In this document: positions 1 to 13,035 of the stretch, one piece after another
Layout: each line of letters starts with the position of its first letter
Numbering within the stretch: the stretch's first letter is position 1
Assembly (NCBI GenBank): GCA_027563935.2
Contig: JANVAS020000222.1
Coordinates: 1,736,001-1,800,000, forward strand
Origin: Costus lasius
Taxonomy: Eukaryota; Streptophyta; Magnoliopsida; Zingiberales; Costaceae
Reading direction: 5' to 3'
Length of the DNA stretch: 64,000 nucleotides
Notes under the pieces: generated by a model
Seen by the model: only the letters and a program-made list of their open reading frames with translations
Told to the model about the DNA's origin: nothing
The model's database searches: none
Program-made: the position numbers and the translations under genes

Positions 1-1223
1 AACCGCCCAAAATGCCTTCAATCCTTGAACCATACGTTCAGCCATGTGAACCGGTTCAAGCCAATTAGGTTCAACTCAATTTGGTTCAAAAAACCAAATC
101 AAACTAACCCAAGCCATGGTCTAGATCTCTTTGAACCAAATGGTTTAAGATCCAACCGTTCATCTCTGGATGCTCTTGATCTCTCCGATCTAGCATCCAC
201 ACTCTCGATCGAAGCTTACCGATCTCAAGCCCTAATCAATCAAACATGATCAGACCAGATCTCACTTACAATCAGAGTCTAAACTCCTTTAAACTGAACC
301 AAAACAATTCAGTCCACACGATCTGACTTAAGTAAGCCATATCACCAAATTGTGCGACCCTGAGGGTTTCCTTTAAATGTCGGTAACGATAACTTACGTT
401 ATCACGATCAGTGAGGGGTATCTAGCAACACATCACTGTCTCCCGATATAAAGGAAAGAGTCTTCCAAGACTACACCCAAACCACAGCACAAGTGTGAAT
501 CAATTCACAAGGCATACATGTTTCCTTTGCCACTGGATGTTCTGATTGGACAAGCCTGTCAAGCTTGTAACTCCAATACGATGAGCATGATTAGATCAGA
601 TGAGCATAGTCACCTGGGTATGGCCATACACTATTCTCAATCATCTCATTCAGGGGGCCCCTTTAGAACATCTCACTCCTTAAACAAGGAGACGGCAATC
701 CTTTATCTATCACTAGTGCCCTAACCTGACACATGATCATTATCCAAGATAGTCTATGATCATTATATTTCAAATGATATTGAACTACCTCAAAACAATG
801 ACATTCATCATCTAGAAACACAAGTGATCTCAAGTCAAAGGACATGTGCCACTTGTAGCATACAAGGATTATTCACATTGTGACAAGCAATTGAATATCC
901 TAGTAGGGTCTGTCCAGTACATCCAATGTACCCATGAGTCTACATCTTATTCCATGCTCGAAGCATCCTATAAGATTAGAACACATATTAGTCTTAACCA
1001 TATCAAGGCTGTCTCATGTTCACCAAGATATATCGACTAAGGACATCAGTGCATGTCAGCCTACCTGAACAGCTTTGAGACATTATTCAGTAGTACACTT
1101 ATTACAGCAGACAAGGTAACAACCTGAATAACAACCATTGCCTTTATAAACTTAAGAGTTTATACAATGATACTATTACAATCCCAAGGCCTCAAACATT
1201 AGCCTTAAGGGCATACCCCAACA
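1..1223 (-). repeat. 3' LTR of copia element A (partial)
   Basis: Aligns without gaps to 7505-8727 (constant offset 7504). Reading by eye I find three substitutions (near 360, 579 and 731). In element sense the LTR begins TGTTGGGGTATGCCC at 1223. The short ORFs inside it are not treated as genes, since they recur in every LTR copy only because the LTRs are near-identical. Confidence 0.95.
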
Positions 1224-1235
1224 ATCTCCCACTTG
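1224..1235 (-). promoter_or_regulatory. Polypurine tract of element A
   Basis: Element-sense purine run GTGGGAGAT lies directly against the 3' LTR start, the position where plus-strand DNA synthesis is primed in LTR elements. The same tract adjoins the 3' LTR of B, D and J. Confidence 0.8.
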
Positions 1236-1243
1236 CACTTAAT

Positions 1244-4200
1244 CTAATGGTTGAGAAATCTCAAACCCATATTATTACAGTGCTTCTCATGCTTCTGCTG
1301 CGCCAGAGGCTTGGTAAGCGGGTCTGCCAGATTGTCATCTGTATGAACCTTGCATATTTTGATCTCGCCACGATCAATGATCTCCCGGATCAAGTGAAAA
1401 CGTCTCTGTATGTGCTTGGACTTCTGGTGCGACCGTGGTTCCTTTGCTTGTGCGATGGCTCCAGTGTTATCACAGAAGATAACCAAAGGATCGACACTCG
1501 AAGGAACAACACCAAGTTCTCTCACGAACTTATGAATCCACACTGCCTCCTTGGATGCTTCCGAGGCTGCAACATACTCGGCTTCTGTTGTGGAATCAGC
1601 AACAGTTGACTGTTTGAAACTCTTCCACACCACTGCTCCACCATTCAAGCTAAAAACATAGCCTGATTGCGATCGGAAATCATCCTGGTCCGACTGGAAC
1701 GAAGCGTCAGTATATCCTTCTATACTGAGTTCTTCCTGACCACCATATATCAAGAACATATCTTTGGTCCTCCGCAGATATTTTATAATGTTCTTGACTG
1801 CAATCCAGTGCGCCATACCTGGATTACTTTGGAACCGACTGGTCACGCTTAACCCGTAAGCGACGTCTGGGCGAGTACACAACATCGCATACATAATGGA
1901 TCCAATAGCCGAAGCATAAGGCGTATTGTCCATTTCATCTTTCTCAGTCTGTGTTTGTGGACACTGACTCTTCGAAAGATTCAGACTATGTCTGACTGGA
2001 AGATATCCCCTTTTAGATTTCTCTAAATGGAATCTTTCCAGGACCTTATCGATGTAAGTACTCTGGCACAGCCCGAGAAGCCTCTTAGATCTATCCCTGT
2101 AGATCTTCACACCTAACACATAGGCTGCTTCTCCTAAATCTTTCATCTGGAAACATTTCCTTAGCCATGCCTTAACCGCATGCATTTCTGGAATATCATT
2201 TCCAATGATCAAGATGTCATCGACGTAGAGGACTAGGAATGTAATCACGCTCCCACTAAACCTCTTATATACACACGGGTCATCTTCGTTCTTGATGAAA
2301 CCAAACTCAGAGATTGATTCATCAAAACGAATATTCCAGCTTCTAGATGCTTGTTTCAGTCCATAAATGGACTTCTTTAGTTTGCATATTTTATGACGAT
2401 CTGATGGATTAGTGAAACCTTCAGGTTGTGTCATATACACATCCTCATCCAGATTTCCATTAAGGAAAGCTGTTTTCACATCCATCTGCCAGATCTCATA
2501 ATCGTAATATGCCGCTATCACGAAAAGAATCCGAATAGACTTAAACATGGCCACAGGTGAGAAAGTTTCATCATAATCTATCCCGTAGATTTGTTTGAAA
2601 CCTTTCGCAACTAGCCTGCCTTTATAGGTAACCACGTTACCATCCATGTCAATCTTCTTCTTGAAGATCCATTTACAGCCTATAGGGATTACTCCCGGAG
2701 GCGGATCAACCAAATCCCAGACTTGGTTATCTGACATGGAGTCCATCTCGGCTCGCATAGCTTCAAGCCATCTAGCTGACTCCGGTCCACTGACCGCATC
2801 CGCATAAGTAAGGGGTTCATCATTATCAATGATGTAGACTCCGTCATAACGCTCAGGCTGACGATGGATCCTTCCCGATCTTCGCGGTTCCCATGATATC
2901 TGAGCCTCAGGTTGTTCAATGACCTGATCTACCGGCTCAGGCTCATCCAACTGTGCTTGACTACTTTGTCCTTCCTCTGGATTCTCATCCAGCTTTATTT
3001 CTCTCCCACTGGCTTCTTGCAGAAGAAACTCCTTCTCAAGAAATATGGCCGTCCGAGCAACAAATACTTTGTTCTCTTTGGGGGTCGTAGAAATAATAAC
3101 CCTTAGTTTCCTTAGGGTAACCGACAAAGACACATTTCTCAGATCTGCTCTCTAGTTTCCCAGAGGCGAGCTTTTTGACATAAGCCTCGCAACCCCAGAT
3201 CCTGATAAATGTCAAGCTCGGCTGTTTCCCATACCATAACTCATATGGCGTCTTTGAAACTGCCTTGGATGGCACTCGGTTTAGTACCTTTGCAGCTGTT
3301 TCCAGCGCAAATCCCCAAAAGGAATATGGAAGAGTAGCCTGACTCATCATAGAACGAACCATATCAAGTAACGTTCTATTTCTCCTCTCGGACACACCAT
3401 TCCATTGCGGTGTTCCTGGCGGAGTGAGCTGTGAGATAATCCCACACTCTTTTAGATAGTCAGTAAACGCATGACTCAAGTATTCTCCACCTCGATCAGA
3501 ACGAAGTGTCTTGATATTTCGGCCTAGCTGATTCTGTACTTCATTTTTGAACTCTTTGAACTTGTCAAAAGATTCACTCTTATGTCTCATAAGATAGACA
3601 TAACCATACCTACTGAAATCATCAGTAAAGGTAATGAAGTACTGATAGCCACCTCTGGCATGTTTACTAAATGGCCCACACACATCACTGTGTATAAGGT
3701 CAAGTAAACCTGAAGTCCTTTGACCTTTGTTAGGAAAAGGTGACTTCGTCATTTTACCCATCAAACAAGCTTTGCATGTATCAATCTCCTCATAGGAGAA
3801 AGATCCCAGCAGTCCATGATCATGCAACCGCTTAATGCGCTTCTTGTTAATATGGCCTAAACGACTATGCCATAACAAGGTGCTGTCATCAGCATACTTG
3901 GCTTTCTTATTATCAATGTTTTGTATAGAATATTCCATGTCCAACATGAATAACCCATTGTTGATTGAACCAGTTGCATAAACAATATTATCATAAGATA
4001 AAACACACTTTGAAATCTTGCATTCAAAGGAAAACCCTTTCCTGACAAGAGCAGGAATGGAGATAATATTTTTAGTGATACTGGGAATAAAATAACAATT
4101 GTTTAATTCTAATACAATGCCAGATGGTAATGAGATGAAATAGTCTCCTACAGCAACAGCAGCAACCCGTGCCCCGTTTCCAACTCGTAGGTCCACCTCA

Positions 4201-5129
4201 TGCTGTCCCACCTGTCTTCTTCTCTTGAGTTCCTGTACATTTGAACAAATGTGAACTCCACATGCAGTGTCCAACACCCATGAAATAGAAGAAGAAGATA
4301 ACATGACCTCAGTCACATAAATACCTGAGCCAGAAGCGATGCTTCCCCTCTTATCTCCTTGGAGCGCTTTACAGTCCTTTTTCCAGTGACCCAGCTGGCC
4401 ACAGTGGAAACACCTGTTGTCCTTCGACCGCTTAACCTTCTGTTTCAGAGCCTTGCTGTAACTCTTGACAGGGGCCTTGCCCTTCTTCCCCTTCTTCTTG
4501 TTCCTTGAAGGAACCATTAAGACAGAGGTTGAAGGCTTTCCCTTCAGAGTCTCCTCAGTTGTCAAGAGCATATTCAGCAGCTCTGCCGGAGTACAATCGA
4601 TTTTGTTCATATTAAAGTTAATAATGAACGCATCGAAAGAAGGCGGGAGAGACTGCAGAATAATATCCACAGCAAGCTCCTGGTTGATGGTATGCCCCAG
4701 TTTCTCCAGAGCCTCCTTGTGCCCAATCATCTTGAGCACGTGAGCTCCCATTGGGCTCCCTTTAGCCAGTTTGCTCTGAAAGAAGAGCTTTGTCAAATTA
4801 TAGCGTTTTGTCCTCGCCTGTGCAGCATACAGCATCTTGAGGTTCGCTATAATTTCTATAGCCGACATATCCTCATGCTGACGCTGCAGCGGTGGCGTCA
4901 TAGACGCTAGCATCAGGCAAGCGACATCAATGCTATCATTGACGTGCTTTTCATAGGCATCACGAACCGCCCTTGCGGCGTTCGCAGCGGGTTGAGGCGG
5001 CACAGCCGTCTCGAGGACATACAGTTTCCTCTCTGCCTTAAGAACGATCTTAAGGTGTCCGAACCAGTCTGAGAAGTTTGGCCCAGCAAACTTCTCCCTT
5101 TCCAGTAGGGATCGCACATTGAAGCTCAT
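1244..5129 (-). pseudogene. Copia gag-pol polyprotein of element A, one frameshift
   Basis: Encodes gag (UBN2-like region and a CX2CX4HX4C zinc knuckle), aspartic protease (DTACG motif), integrase with HHCC zinc site and DD35E core, RT with YVDD, and RNase H. It is almost co-linear with the intact 1293-residue polyprotein of D. The reading frame shifts near 3080-3084, where A has a run of five G followed by TCG while B and J have GGGATCG; A is one base longer there. The upstream part (5129 down to about 3080) thus ends in a short out-of-frame tail. The start ATG at 5129 matches the other copies. A single one-base change with otherwise intact domains suggests a recent break. Confidence 0.92.
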
Positions 5130-7005
5130 GGTGTTCGTTGCTGCAGGTATCTACAACAATGCAAGAACAGCAAGGTCAGTATCAATGTTAAGAATCAATC
5201 AGGACTTAAGAATGATTCTTTTTCTCACTATTTTGTCTGACTGAAAAATCCAGTAAACAGTCCGAAAGAGTAACACTCTTTTAGTGAGATGGGATCCAGA
5301 TTTCATACTTGGTCTCCGCGTCCCGCTCAGGCGAGATAAGATGCACAGAGATGACAAGTACTAATTTCTGGTAGGCTGTACCAGCCAATCGCCAACCCGT
5401 GCGATTCCCCTTCATCTGGGCAATCCAGCAGACTGTGCCAACTGAGTTGGTACAACACAGTCTCTGATCCCACAGATGGCTGCCTCCATGTGCTACCATA
5501 TGCGCCACATATGTAGCCTACATGGTCAAGCTGACCCGACCTACTCCCTGGACCACCACGTGCTATGCTGAGCAACGAGAAGGGATAAATCCCTACTCTG
5601 TAACACGCAGGTGTAATCCCGCACCGTCTGAAGATAGATGGACGTGCCCACTGAGTTGGTACAACACGGCTCCAACGATAATCAGAACAGTGAGGTTTCG
5701 CGTCAGAAGGCTTACGAGCTTGATATGTTAGCGTTGGATTTTAACGGTCTTTTATCTTCATACCTATCATGCAAGTCCTATGGTGATAGCAGAAGATAAA
5801 CTCATGCAATTCTAATTATAAAAGCAATAAATAGAAAGCATGCTGATCTTATGTGGTAAAAGCCCATAGCCTAAGTAAGACCTTAAGATACTTAAGTCTT
5901 CACTTGCTCTTCTTGGGTCTTTTGCCTCTCATCTGGTCCAACCCAGGGCCCTAGCGCCAAGAGCAGCTCAGGTGCGCCCACCAGCTGAATGCGCCTCTTC
6001 AATTGTGCTCTGTGCTCTTGTCTAATCAAATACATTTTGATCTATCTAGACAAGCTTGACTCGCAGGTCAAATATACAATAAATTAATTAAAAATGTGAT
6101 TCGCAGATCACAAAATAATAATTTACCAGGCTCGCAGGCCCCAGCACAGCACACATTAAAAGGGCAACCCACATAAGATTAAATAAACAAGCACATGGCA
6201 TCAAATCAACATGTGATCCATTTAACAAGAAAATAAAATTTTGAAAACCCCATTGGCATCAATTTTAATTTTCTTATGAGCCCTACAACCTTACAATGGT
6301 CCATTGATAGGGATCCACTCATCCATCTAGTCAGATCCTCTGCCCCTTGCATGCACCAAGTCCTTACTGACTCGCGTTGACTTAATGGTCAACCATGCAT
6401 GCGCCAAGGGCTGAACAACCCTCATGAGTTCTGGCAAGCGGGTGTGACCCCGGGCCTAACTCATGTGTTCTTACTGGTTGTCTCAACCAGACCTCGCTAC
6501 ACGCCTAAGATGCAATCGACCTATGGCCACCTTGTGCTTGCGCACAGGTGCCATCTGGTCGATCCATCTAGGCTGTCAGATGGTCTGATCAGACTATTGG
6601 ATCCAACATAGAGGTGACTTCAACCCCATCAACCCATCTAAGGGTTTATTGTAGGCGCCACTTAGATCCAGTGAGGCGCACAAGTGATTAAGTTTTTAAG
6701 AAAACCTACATTATTCAACATGCGCCCTCCTTCATCATATATGCGTGCGCAAGGGAGTAAAAACATACACCATGTATTTTTCACTACTTAACATGAGATG
6801 CGCAAGATAAAGTTTGTTTATAAAACAACATCAAGCGACATCTTAAACTCATGCATAAACATGTAACATGCGCAAACATGTATAACTAGCATGTTAAGAA
6901 TTAACGCATGTTAAGAAGCTTTAGATCTATGTAAGCGCAATCATGGATCACAAACTGCATCAAGCAACCATAATAACATACATATACGATGGCTCTGATA
7001 CCAAT
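5130..7005 (-). other. Untranslated leader of element A with primer binding site
   Basis: Lies between gag and the 5' LTR. The primer site is 6991-7005, element-sense ATTGGTATCAGAGCC, complementary to the 3' end of initiator methionine tRNA as in most plant copia elements. The leader holds two quasi-palindromes, at 5435-5453 and 5644-5662 (see findings). No coding region is supported; the small ORF near 5281-5575 recurs in other copies but looks like part of the structured leader. Confidence 0.85.
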
Positions 7006-8727
7006 TGAAAACCCCTAATATGAGGGGGGTCCCCTTCAAGGGGGAGCGCAAGGGGTGAAACCCTAAGGGTGGCGCATAGAGACTTTGCAACGGAAACTAG
7101 GGTTTCAAGATCTACTTGTATGTTATATGATCAACTAGCATGTTGATTGTATAGATCGAAAAAGATCATACCATAGCCATGAAGAAGATGCGGCTTGGAA
7201 GTAAAGATCGAAGGGATCTTCTCCAAAGAAGTCACACACAAGGGATGAAAGCTTCCTCCTTGCGCAACTCTTGTGCTAGCAAGATTGCCAAGTCTCCCAA
7301 CCGTGTGAAGAAGATGAGATGAAAGGCTTGCTTCTCGTCGAGAGCTCTCCCTCCTTGCGCAAACGATACCTTACCCCAAGAGCAAGCATCAAAGCATAGA
7401 GGCGTTGAGTCAACATAGGCGTTTTGGCGTTAAGGCTTTCATTCAAGTGATGCCGTTACCCTTCCAAATATGGAAGGTTGAAGCCATGCGATCACTTGTA
7501 GAAAAACCGCCCAAAATGCCTTCAATCCTTGAACCATACGTTCAGCCATGTGAACCGGTTCAAGCCAATTAGGTTCAACTCAATTTGGTTCAAAAAACCA
7601 AATCAAACTAACCCAAGCCATGGTCTAGATCTCTTTGAACCAAATGGTTTAAGATCCAACCGTTCATCTCTGGATGCTCTTGATCTCTCCGATCTAGCAT
7701 CCACACTCTCGATCGAAGCTTACCGATCTCAAGCCCTAATCAATCAAACATGATCAGACCAGATCTCACTTACAATCAGAGTCTAAACTCCTTTAAACTG
7801 AACCAAAACAATTCAGTCCACACGATCTGACTTAAGTAAGCCATATCACCAAATTGTGCGACCTTGAGGGTTTCCTTTAAATGTCGGTAACGATAACTTA
7901 CGTTATCACGATCAGTGAGGGGTATCTAGCAACACATCACTGTCTCCCGATATAAAGGAAAGAGTCTTCCAAGACTACACCCAAACCACAGCACAAGTGT
8001 GAATCAATTCACAAGGCATACATGTTTCCTTTGCCACTGGATGTTCTGATTGGACAAGCCTGTCAAGCTTGTAACTCCAATATGATGAGCATGATTAGAT
8101 CAGATGAGCATAGTCACCTGGGTATGGCCATACACTATTCTCAATCATCTCATTCAGGGGGCCCCTTTAGAACATCTCACTCCTTAAACAAGGAGACGGC
8201 AATCCTTTATCTATCACTAGTGCCCTAACCTGACTCATGATCATTATCCAAGATAGTCTATGATCATTATATTTCAAATGATATTGAACTACCTCAAAAC
8301 AATGACATTCATCATCTAGAAACACAAGTGATCTCAAGTCAAAGGACATGTGCCACTTGTAGCATACAAGGATTATTCACATTGTGACAAGCAATTGAAT
8401 ATCCTAGTAGGGTCTGTCCAGTACATCCAATGTACCCATGAGTCTACATCTTATTCCATGCTCGAAGCATCCTATAAGATTAGAACACATATTAGTCTTA
8501 ACCATATCAAGGCTGTCTCATGTTCACCAAGATATATCGACTAAGGACATCAGTGCATGTCAGCCTACCTGAACAGCTTTGAGACATTATTCAGTAGTAC
8601 ACTTATTACAGCAGACAAGGTAACAACCTGAATAACAACCATTGCCTTTATAAACTTAAGAGTTTATACAATGATACTATTACAATCCCAAGGCCTCAAA
8701 CATTAGCCTTAAGGGCATACCCCAACA
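7006..8727 (-). repeat. 5' LTR of copia element A
   Basis: 1722 bp, TG...CA ends in both orientations. The outer end carries TGTTGGGGTATGCCC in element sense; the inner end reads AGGGGTTTTCA and is followed by the primer site. Contains the conserved hairpin GATAACTTACGTTATC (7892-7907, the copy of 388-403) and a TTTATATC stretch on the element strand that could be a TATA box (weak). Confidence 0.93.
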
Positions 8728-10770
8728 TGGCCCACCCCCACGTCCATCACGGAGGTGAGGAGTTTTCACGGACTGGCCACCTTCTATAGACATTTTATTC
8801 AAGGATTCAGTACAGTTGTTGCCCCCATTACCAATTGCTTACAAAAGAAGACCTTTGAGTGGACTCCTGCGGCTGAGAAGGCCTTTCTTGAGCTTAAGTC
8901 TAGAATCACCACTGCCCCGGTCTTGAGATTACCTGACTTTAGTAAATTGTTCATTGTTGATTGTGATGCCTCTGGGGTTGGGATTAGCGGTACCTTGAGC
9001 CAAGAGGGGCATCCCATAGCTTTCTTTAGTGAGAAATTAAATGATGTCAGGCAACGGTACTCGACTTATGACAAAGAATTTTATGTCATGGTCTAGTCCT
9101 TGAAACATTGGAGGCATTACTTGATTCATAAGGAGTTCTTCTTAAATAGTGACCATCAGGCTCTTGTGTATCTAAGTAGTTAGGCTAAGTTGAATCCACG
9201 CCATGTCAAGTGGGTTGAATTCTTGCAGCAATACACGTTTGTGCTCAAGCACAAGTCAGGTACCCAAAACAAGGTGGCCGACGCCCTAAGTCGGCGGACG
9301 CTATTATTGCACACGTTGAGGGCCACCGTCACCGGTTTTGAGCAGTTGCAGGAAGAGTATCTGGGTTGCCCTGACTTTGGCGAGATCTATAGTGATAAGA
9401 CTAGCAATCCCCATACCCATGCTGAATTTACTATTAGGGACAAATACCTTTTTAAGGGAAACCGGCTCTGTATTCCTAAGACATCCATGTGAGACTTCTT
9501 GGCTTGGGAAATACATGGTGGTGGATCTACAGGCCACCATGGGAGGGACAAGACTTAGGCTATGGTGGAGGAGAGATTCTATTGGCCCGCCTTAGGGAGA
9601 GATGTGGCTAGGATAGTGGAACATTGCATGACCTGTCAAATGTCCAAAACTCAACGCCACAATACGGGCCTTTACACACCTCTACCTTTACCCGAGGGTC
9701 CCTGGCAAGACCTGAGCATGGACTTTGTGGTGGGGTTACCCCGCACTAGTTCACACCATGATTCCATTTTCGTAGTAGTTGATCGATTCTCTAAGATGGC
9801 CCACTTCATTCCCTGTAGCAAGACCACCGACGCGTCTCATGTGGCACGCCTTTTCTTTAAGGAAGTGGTCCGCTTGCATGGCCTACCTCTCACCATTGTC
9901 TCAGATAGAGACACCAAATTTGTTAGTCACTTCTGGATGACTTTATGGAAGTTATTAGGTACCAAGCTGAACTTTTCCACTCCCTACCACCCTCAGTCCG
10001 ATGGACAAACCGAGGTGGTTAATAGATCCCTTGGAAATATCCTTAGATGCCTCGTGGGAGAACACCCCGGAAACTGGGACAAACTCTTACCTACAGCCGA
10101 GTTTGCCTTCAATAGCGCTGTCAATAGGACCACCGGGCTTAGTCCGTTTCAAATCAACTTAGGATACCAACCTAGGAAGCCCATTGACTTGGCCCCTCTC
10201 CCTGCCCCCTTCAAGACTTCTCAATCCGCCTTGACGTTTGCACAGCACATCCTGAAAATCCATAATGAAGTCAAGGAACATATAGCCAATACTACCTTGA
10301 AATATCAAACTGCTGCTAATGAACATAGGAGACATGTATCTTTCAAAGAAACGGATTTGGTTATTTTTAGGAACAGGAAGGAGCGCCTCCAGGGAGGCAA
10401 TCATAAGCTACAAGCACGAGGCATGGGGCCATTCCGTATCAAGAAAAAGGTCAATGACAATGCATATACCCTGGACCTACCGGCCGCTATGGACATTCAC
10501 CCCACGGTGAATGTGGAAGACCTCACGTTCTACAAAGCGCCCCTCTTGATCGAACCGCCCATCAAGCCTATCAAGGAAGTCACCGCCATCTTGGAAGAGC
10601 AACAACGATTGACACACCAAGGAACACACAACTACTATCTGCTCCATTGGGCGGACCACACCGAGACTTGGATGCCTGAGGCCGACGTCCAGAGCCTTGT
10701 CCCAGATATGCTCCATTTCTTCAAATTAAATTTTTTCAGAGGAGAATTCTTTCACCCCCAGGGAGGCTAA
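8728..10770 (+). pseudogene. Ty3/gypsy (chromovirus-type) pol fragment: RT end, RNase H, integrase, chromodomain-like tail
   Basis: One continuous reading frame with four in-frame stops (9094-9096, 9181-9183, 9490-9492, 9556-9558). It begins in the RT/RNase H joint ([16 protein letters not shown]), then shows the RNase H signature VDCDASG, the DALSRR end of RNase H, the integrase zinc region (HCMTCQ) and integrase catalytic stretches (SMDFV, VSDRDTKF, DGQTEVVNR). The C-terminus (YLLHWADHTETWMPE) resembles a degenerate chromodomain. Gag, protease and most of RT should lie on the far side of element A, outside the window. The last block, 9562-10770, is open for 402 codons. RNase H before integrase marks it as gypsy, not copia. 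Confidence 0.92.
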
Positions 10771-11317
10771 TGCAGGAGCACCCATCAGAAGATCCAAGAG
10801 AAGCAGGAAGCCCCCAGACAGATTCAGGGCCTCTAAATGATCCACAAGCCATGATGTTGTTTTGTAAGTCTGTCTTGATTCATGTTTTGCAAGACAGCAC
10901 TTTTGTAGCACCACAGGTGCCTAGGGGTAGTTTAGGAAGGGTAGCCTAGGCATTTTGTTTTTAGTATTTACTTTTGTAGTGGATGTAGTAGGTTGCATCA
11001 GTTAGGATTGAGTGTGTACTTGTACGAAGCACCTTCCTCCCTCCACCAGCCCACTTGAAGCAACCCACATGGGGACCTACAACCTACCCAAGTGACTAGC
11101 CCAAGGCCCACACCCTTGCTGCCCAGCATCAACACAAATCAATAGCAATAGGCGGGTCCAAATGGTCAACATTTTAGTCAACATTCCAACCAATATGACA
11201 GCCAGCATTTCAGCCAATATTCAGCCAAACTGGTCAACAATTTAGCCAACATTTCAGTCAACATTCCAGCCCACATGTCAGCCAACATTCAACCAAAGAC
11301 AAATGCCAAAGGCTCAC
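10771..11317 (+). other. 3' flank of the gypsy fragment with degenerate short repeats
   Basis: No coding sequence seen. From about 11160 to 11300 the sequence is built of diverged copies of a roughly 12-base unit resembling CAGCCAACATTT. It may include the start of the gypsy 3' LTR, but I could not place an LTR end. Element B is inserted at 11317/11318. Confidence 0.5.
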
Positions 11318-13015
11318 TGTTGAGTCCCCTTCAAGGGGGAGCGCAAGGGGGTGAAACCCTAAGGGTGGCGCATATAACATTTTCGCATGAAGATGCTAGG
11401 GTTTTCACCAAAATCGCATGTAATATATTCTTATGATCAACTTCAAATGATTGAATGGATCAAGCGGAAGTTCATACCATAGCCATGAGTGGATGCGGCT
11501 TGGAAACAAAGACTAAGAGAGATCTTCTCCACAAGTGACGCACACAAGAAGAGAGATGGCTTCCTCTTGTTGATCTTTGTGCTAGCAAAGATCTTCAAGT
11601 GTCCTTGCCGAATGGAAGGGATGAAAGATGAGATCTTGCTCGGGCGAGAGCTCCACTTCTTCGTCCACGCCTTCTCCATGCGCAAAAATGCAAGAAGACA
11701 AGTGAAGTGAAGTCGTGAACGTCTTGGCGTTAGGCGTTTTGAAGAAGAGGTCTTGATGACTTACCATAAATGGAAGCATGCACTCATAAACGACCAAAAC
11801 GCCTTCACCCTTTCGAACCATGTGTTCACATAAGTGAACCGGTTCTCCCTTTTGGTTCAATTGCATTTGGTTCAAAGAAAACCAAATCAAATAAGCCCAA
11901 GCCATGGTCTAGATCATATCAAACCCTATGGTTCCAGATCTAACCGTTTATCTCTTGATGCTCCTGATCTCACCGATCTAGCATCATCTCTCTCGATCGA
12001 AGCTTACCGATCTCAAGCCCTAATCAATCAAACATGATCAGACCAGATCTCACTTACAATCAGAGATTAAATCCCTTTAAACTGAACCCAAATAATTCAG
12101 TCCACACGATCTGACTCAAGTAAGCCATATCTTCAAATTGTGCGACCCTGAGGGTTTCCTTTAAATGTCGGTAACGATAACTTATGTTATCACGATCAGT
12201 GAGGGGTATCTAGCAACACATCACTGTCTCCCGATATAAAGGAAAGAGTCTTCCAAGACTACTCCCAAATCACAGCACAAGTGTGAAATCACTTCACGAG
12301 GCATACATGTTTCCTTTGCCACTGGATGTTCTTATTGGACAAGCGTGTCAAGCCTGTAGCTCCAATATGATGAGCATGATTAGATCAGATGAACATAGTC
12401 ACCTGGGTATGGCCATACACTTTCTCAATCATCTCATTTAGGCGGGGGCCCCTTTAGAACATCACACTCCTTAAACAAGGAGACGGCAATCCTATATCTA
12501 TCACTAGAGTCCTAACCTGACTCATGATCATTATCCAAGATAGTCTATAATCATTCTTTTTCAAATGATATTGAACTACCTCAAAACAATGACAATCATC
12601 ATTTAGAAACACAAGTGATCTCAAGTCAGAGGACATGTGCCACTTGTTGCAAACAAGGATTATTCACATTGTGACAAGCAATTGAACATCCTAGTAGGGT
12701 CTGTCCAGTACATCCAATGTACCCATGAGTCTACATCTTATTCCATGCTCGAAGCATCCTATAAGATTAGAGCACATATTAGTCTCAATCATATCAAGGC
12801 TGTCTCATGTTCACCAAGATATCTCGACTAAGGACATTACAGCATGTCAGCCTAGCTGAACAGCATTGAGACATTATTCAGAAGCACACTTATTGCAGCA
12901 GACAATGTAACATACTGAATAACAACCATTGCCTTTATAAACATAAGAGTTTATATACATGATACACATAGAATCCCAAGGCCTCAAACATTAGCCTTAA
13001 GGGCATACCCCAACA
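11318..13015 (-). repeat. 3' LTR of copia element B
   Basis: Starts TGTTGAGTCCCC and ends CCCCAACA on the plus strand. Differences from its partner seen near 11356, 11510 and 11677. Followed by the polypurine tract (plus-strand ATCTCCCAC) at 13016-13024. Confidence 0.94.
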
Positions 13016-13035
13016 ATCTCCCACTTGCACTTAAT

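Larger units (their letters stand above)
1..8727 (-). mobile_element. Ty1/copia element A (Angela-like), outer LTR cut by window edge
   Basis: Full copia layout on the minus strand: 5' LTR 7006-8727, primer site, leader of about 1.9 kb, gag-pol 5129-1244, polypurine tract, 3' LTR ending at 1223 (its far end lies left of the window). It interrupts a gypsy polyprotein at 8727/8728. The target duplication cannot be tested because the other junction is outside; the five bases next to the inner junction are TGGCC. Domain order (integrase before RT) is that of Ty1/copia. The Angela-like placement rests on LTR length, polyprotein length and gag style recalled from that clade, so it is an inference. 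Confidence 0.95.

Noticed and set aside
25..1040. Short ORFs (60-74 codons) repeated in every copia LTR
   Set aside because: They are shared only because the LTRs are near-identical; no domain, and older copies lose them.
1247..1609. 120-codon plus-strand ORF and its counterparts near 13039, 20405, 43662 and 59380
   Set aside because: Antisense shadows of the RNase H end of the copia polyprotein.
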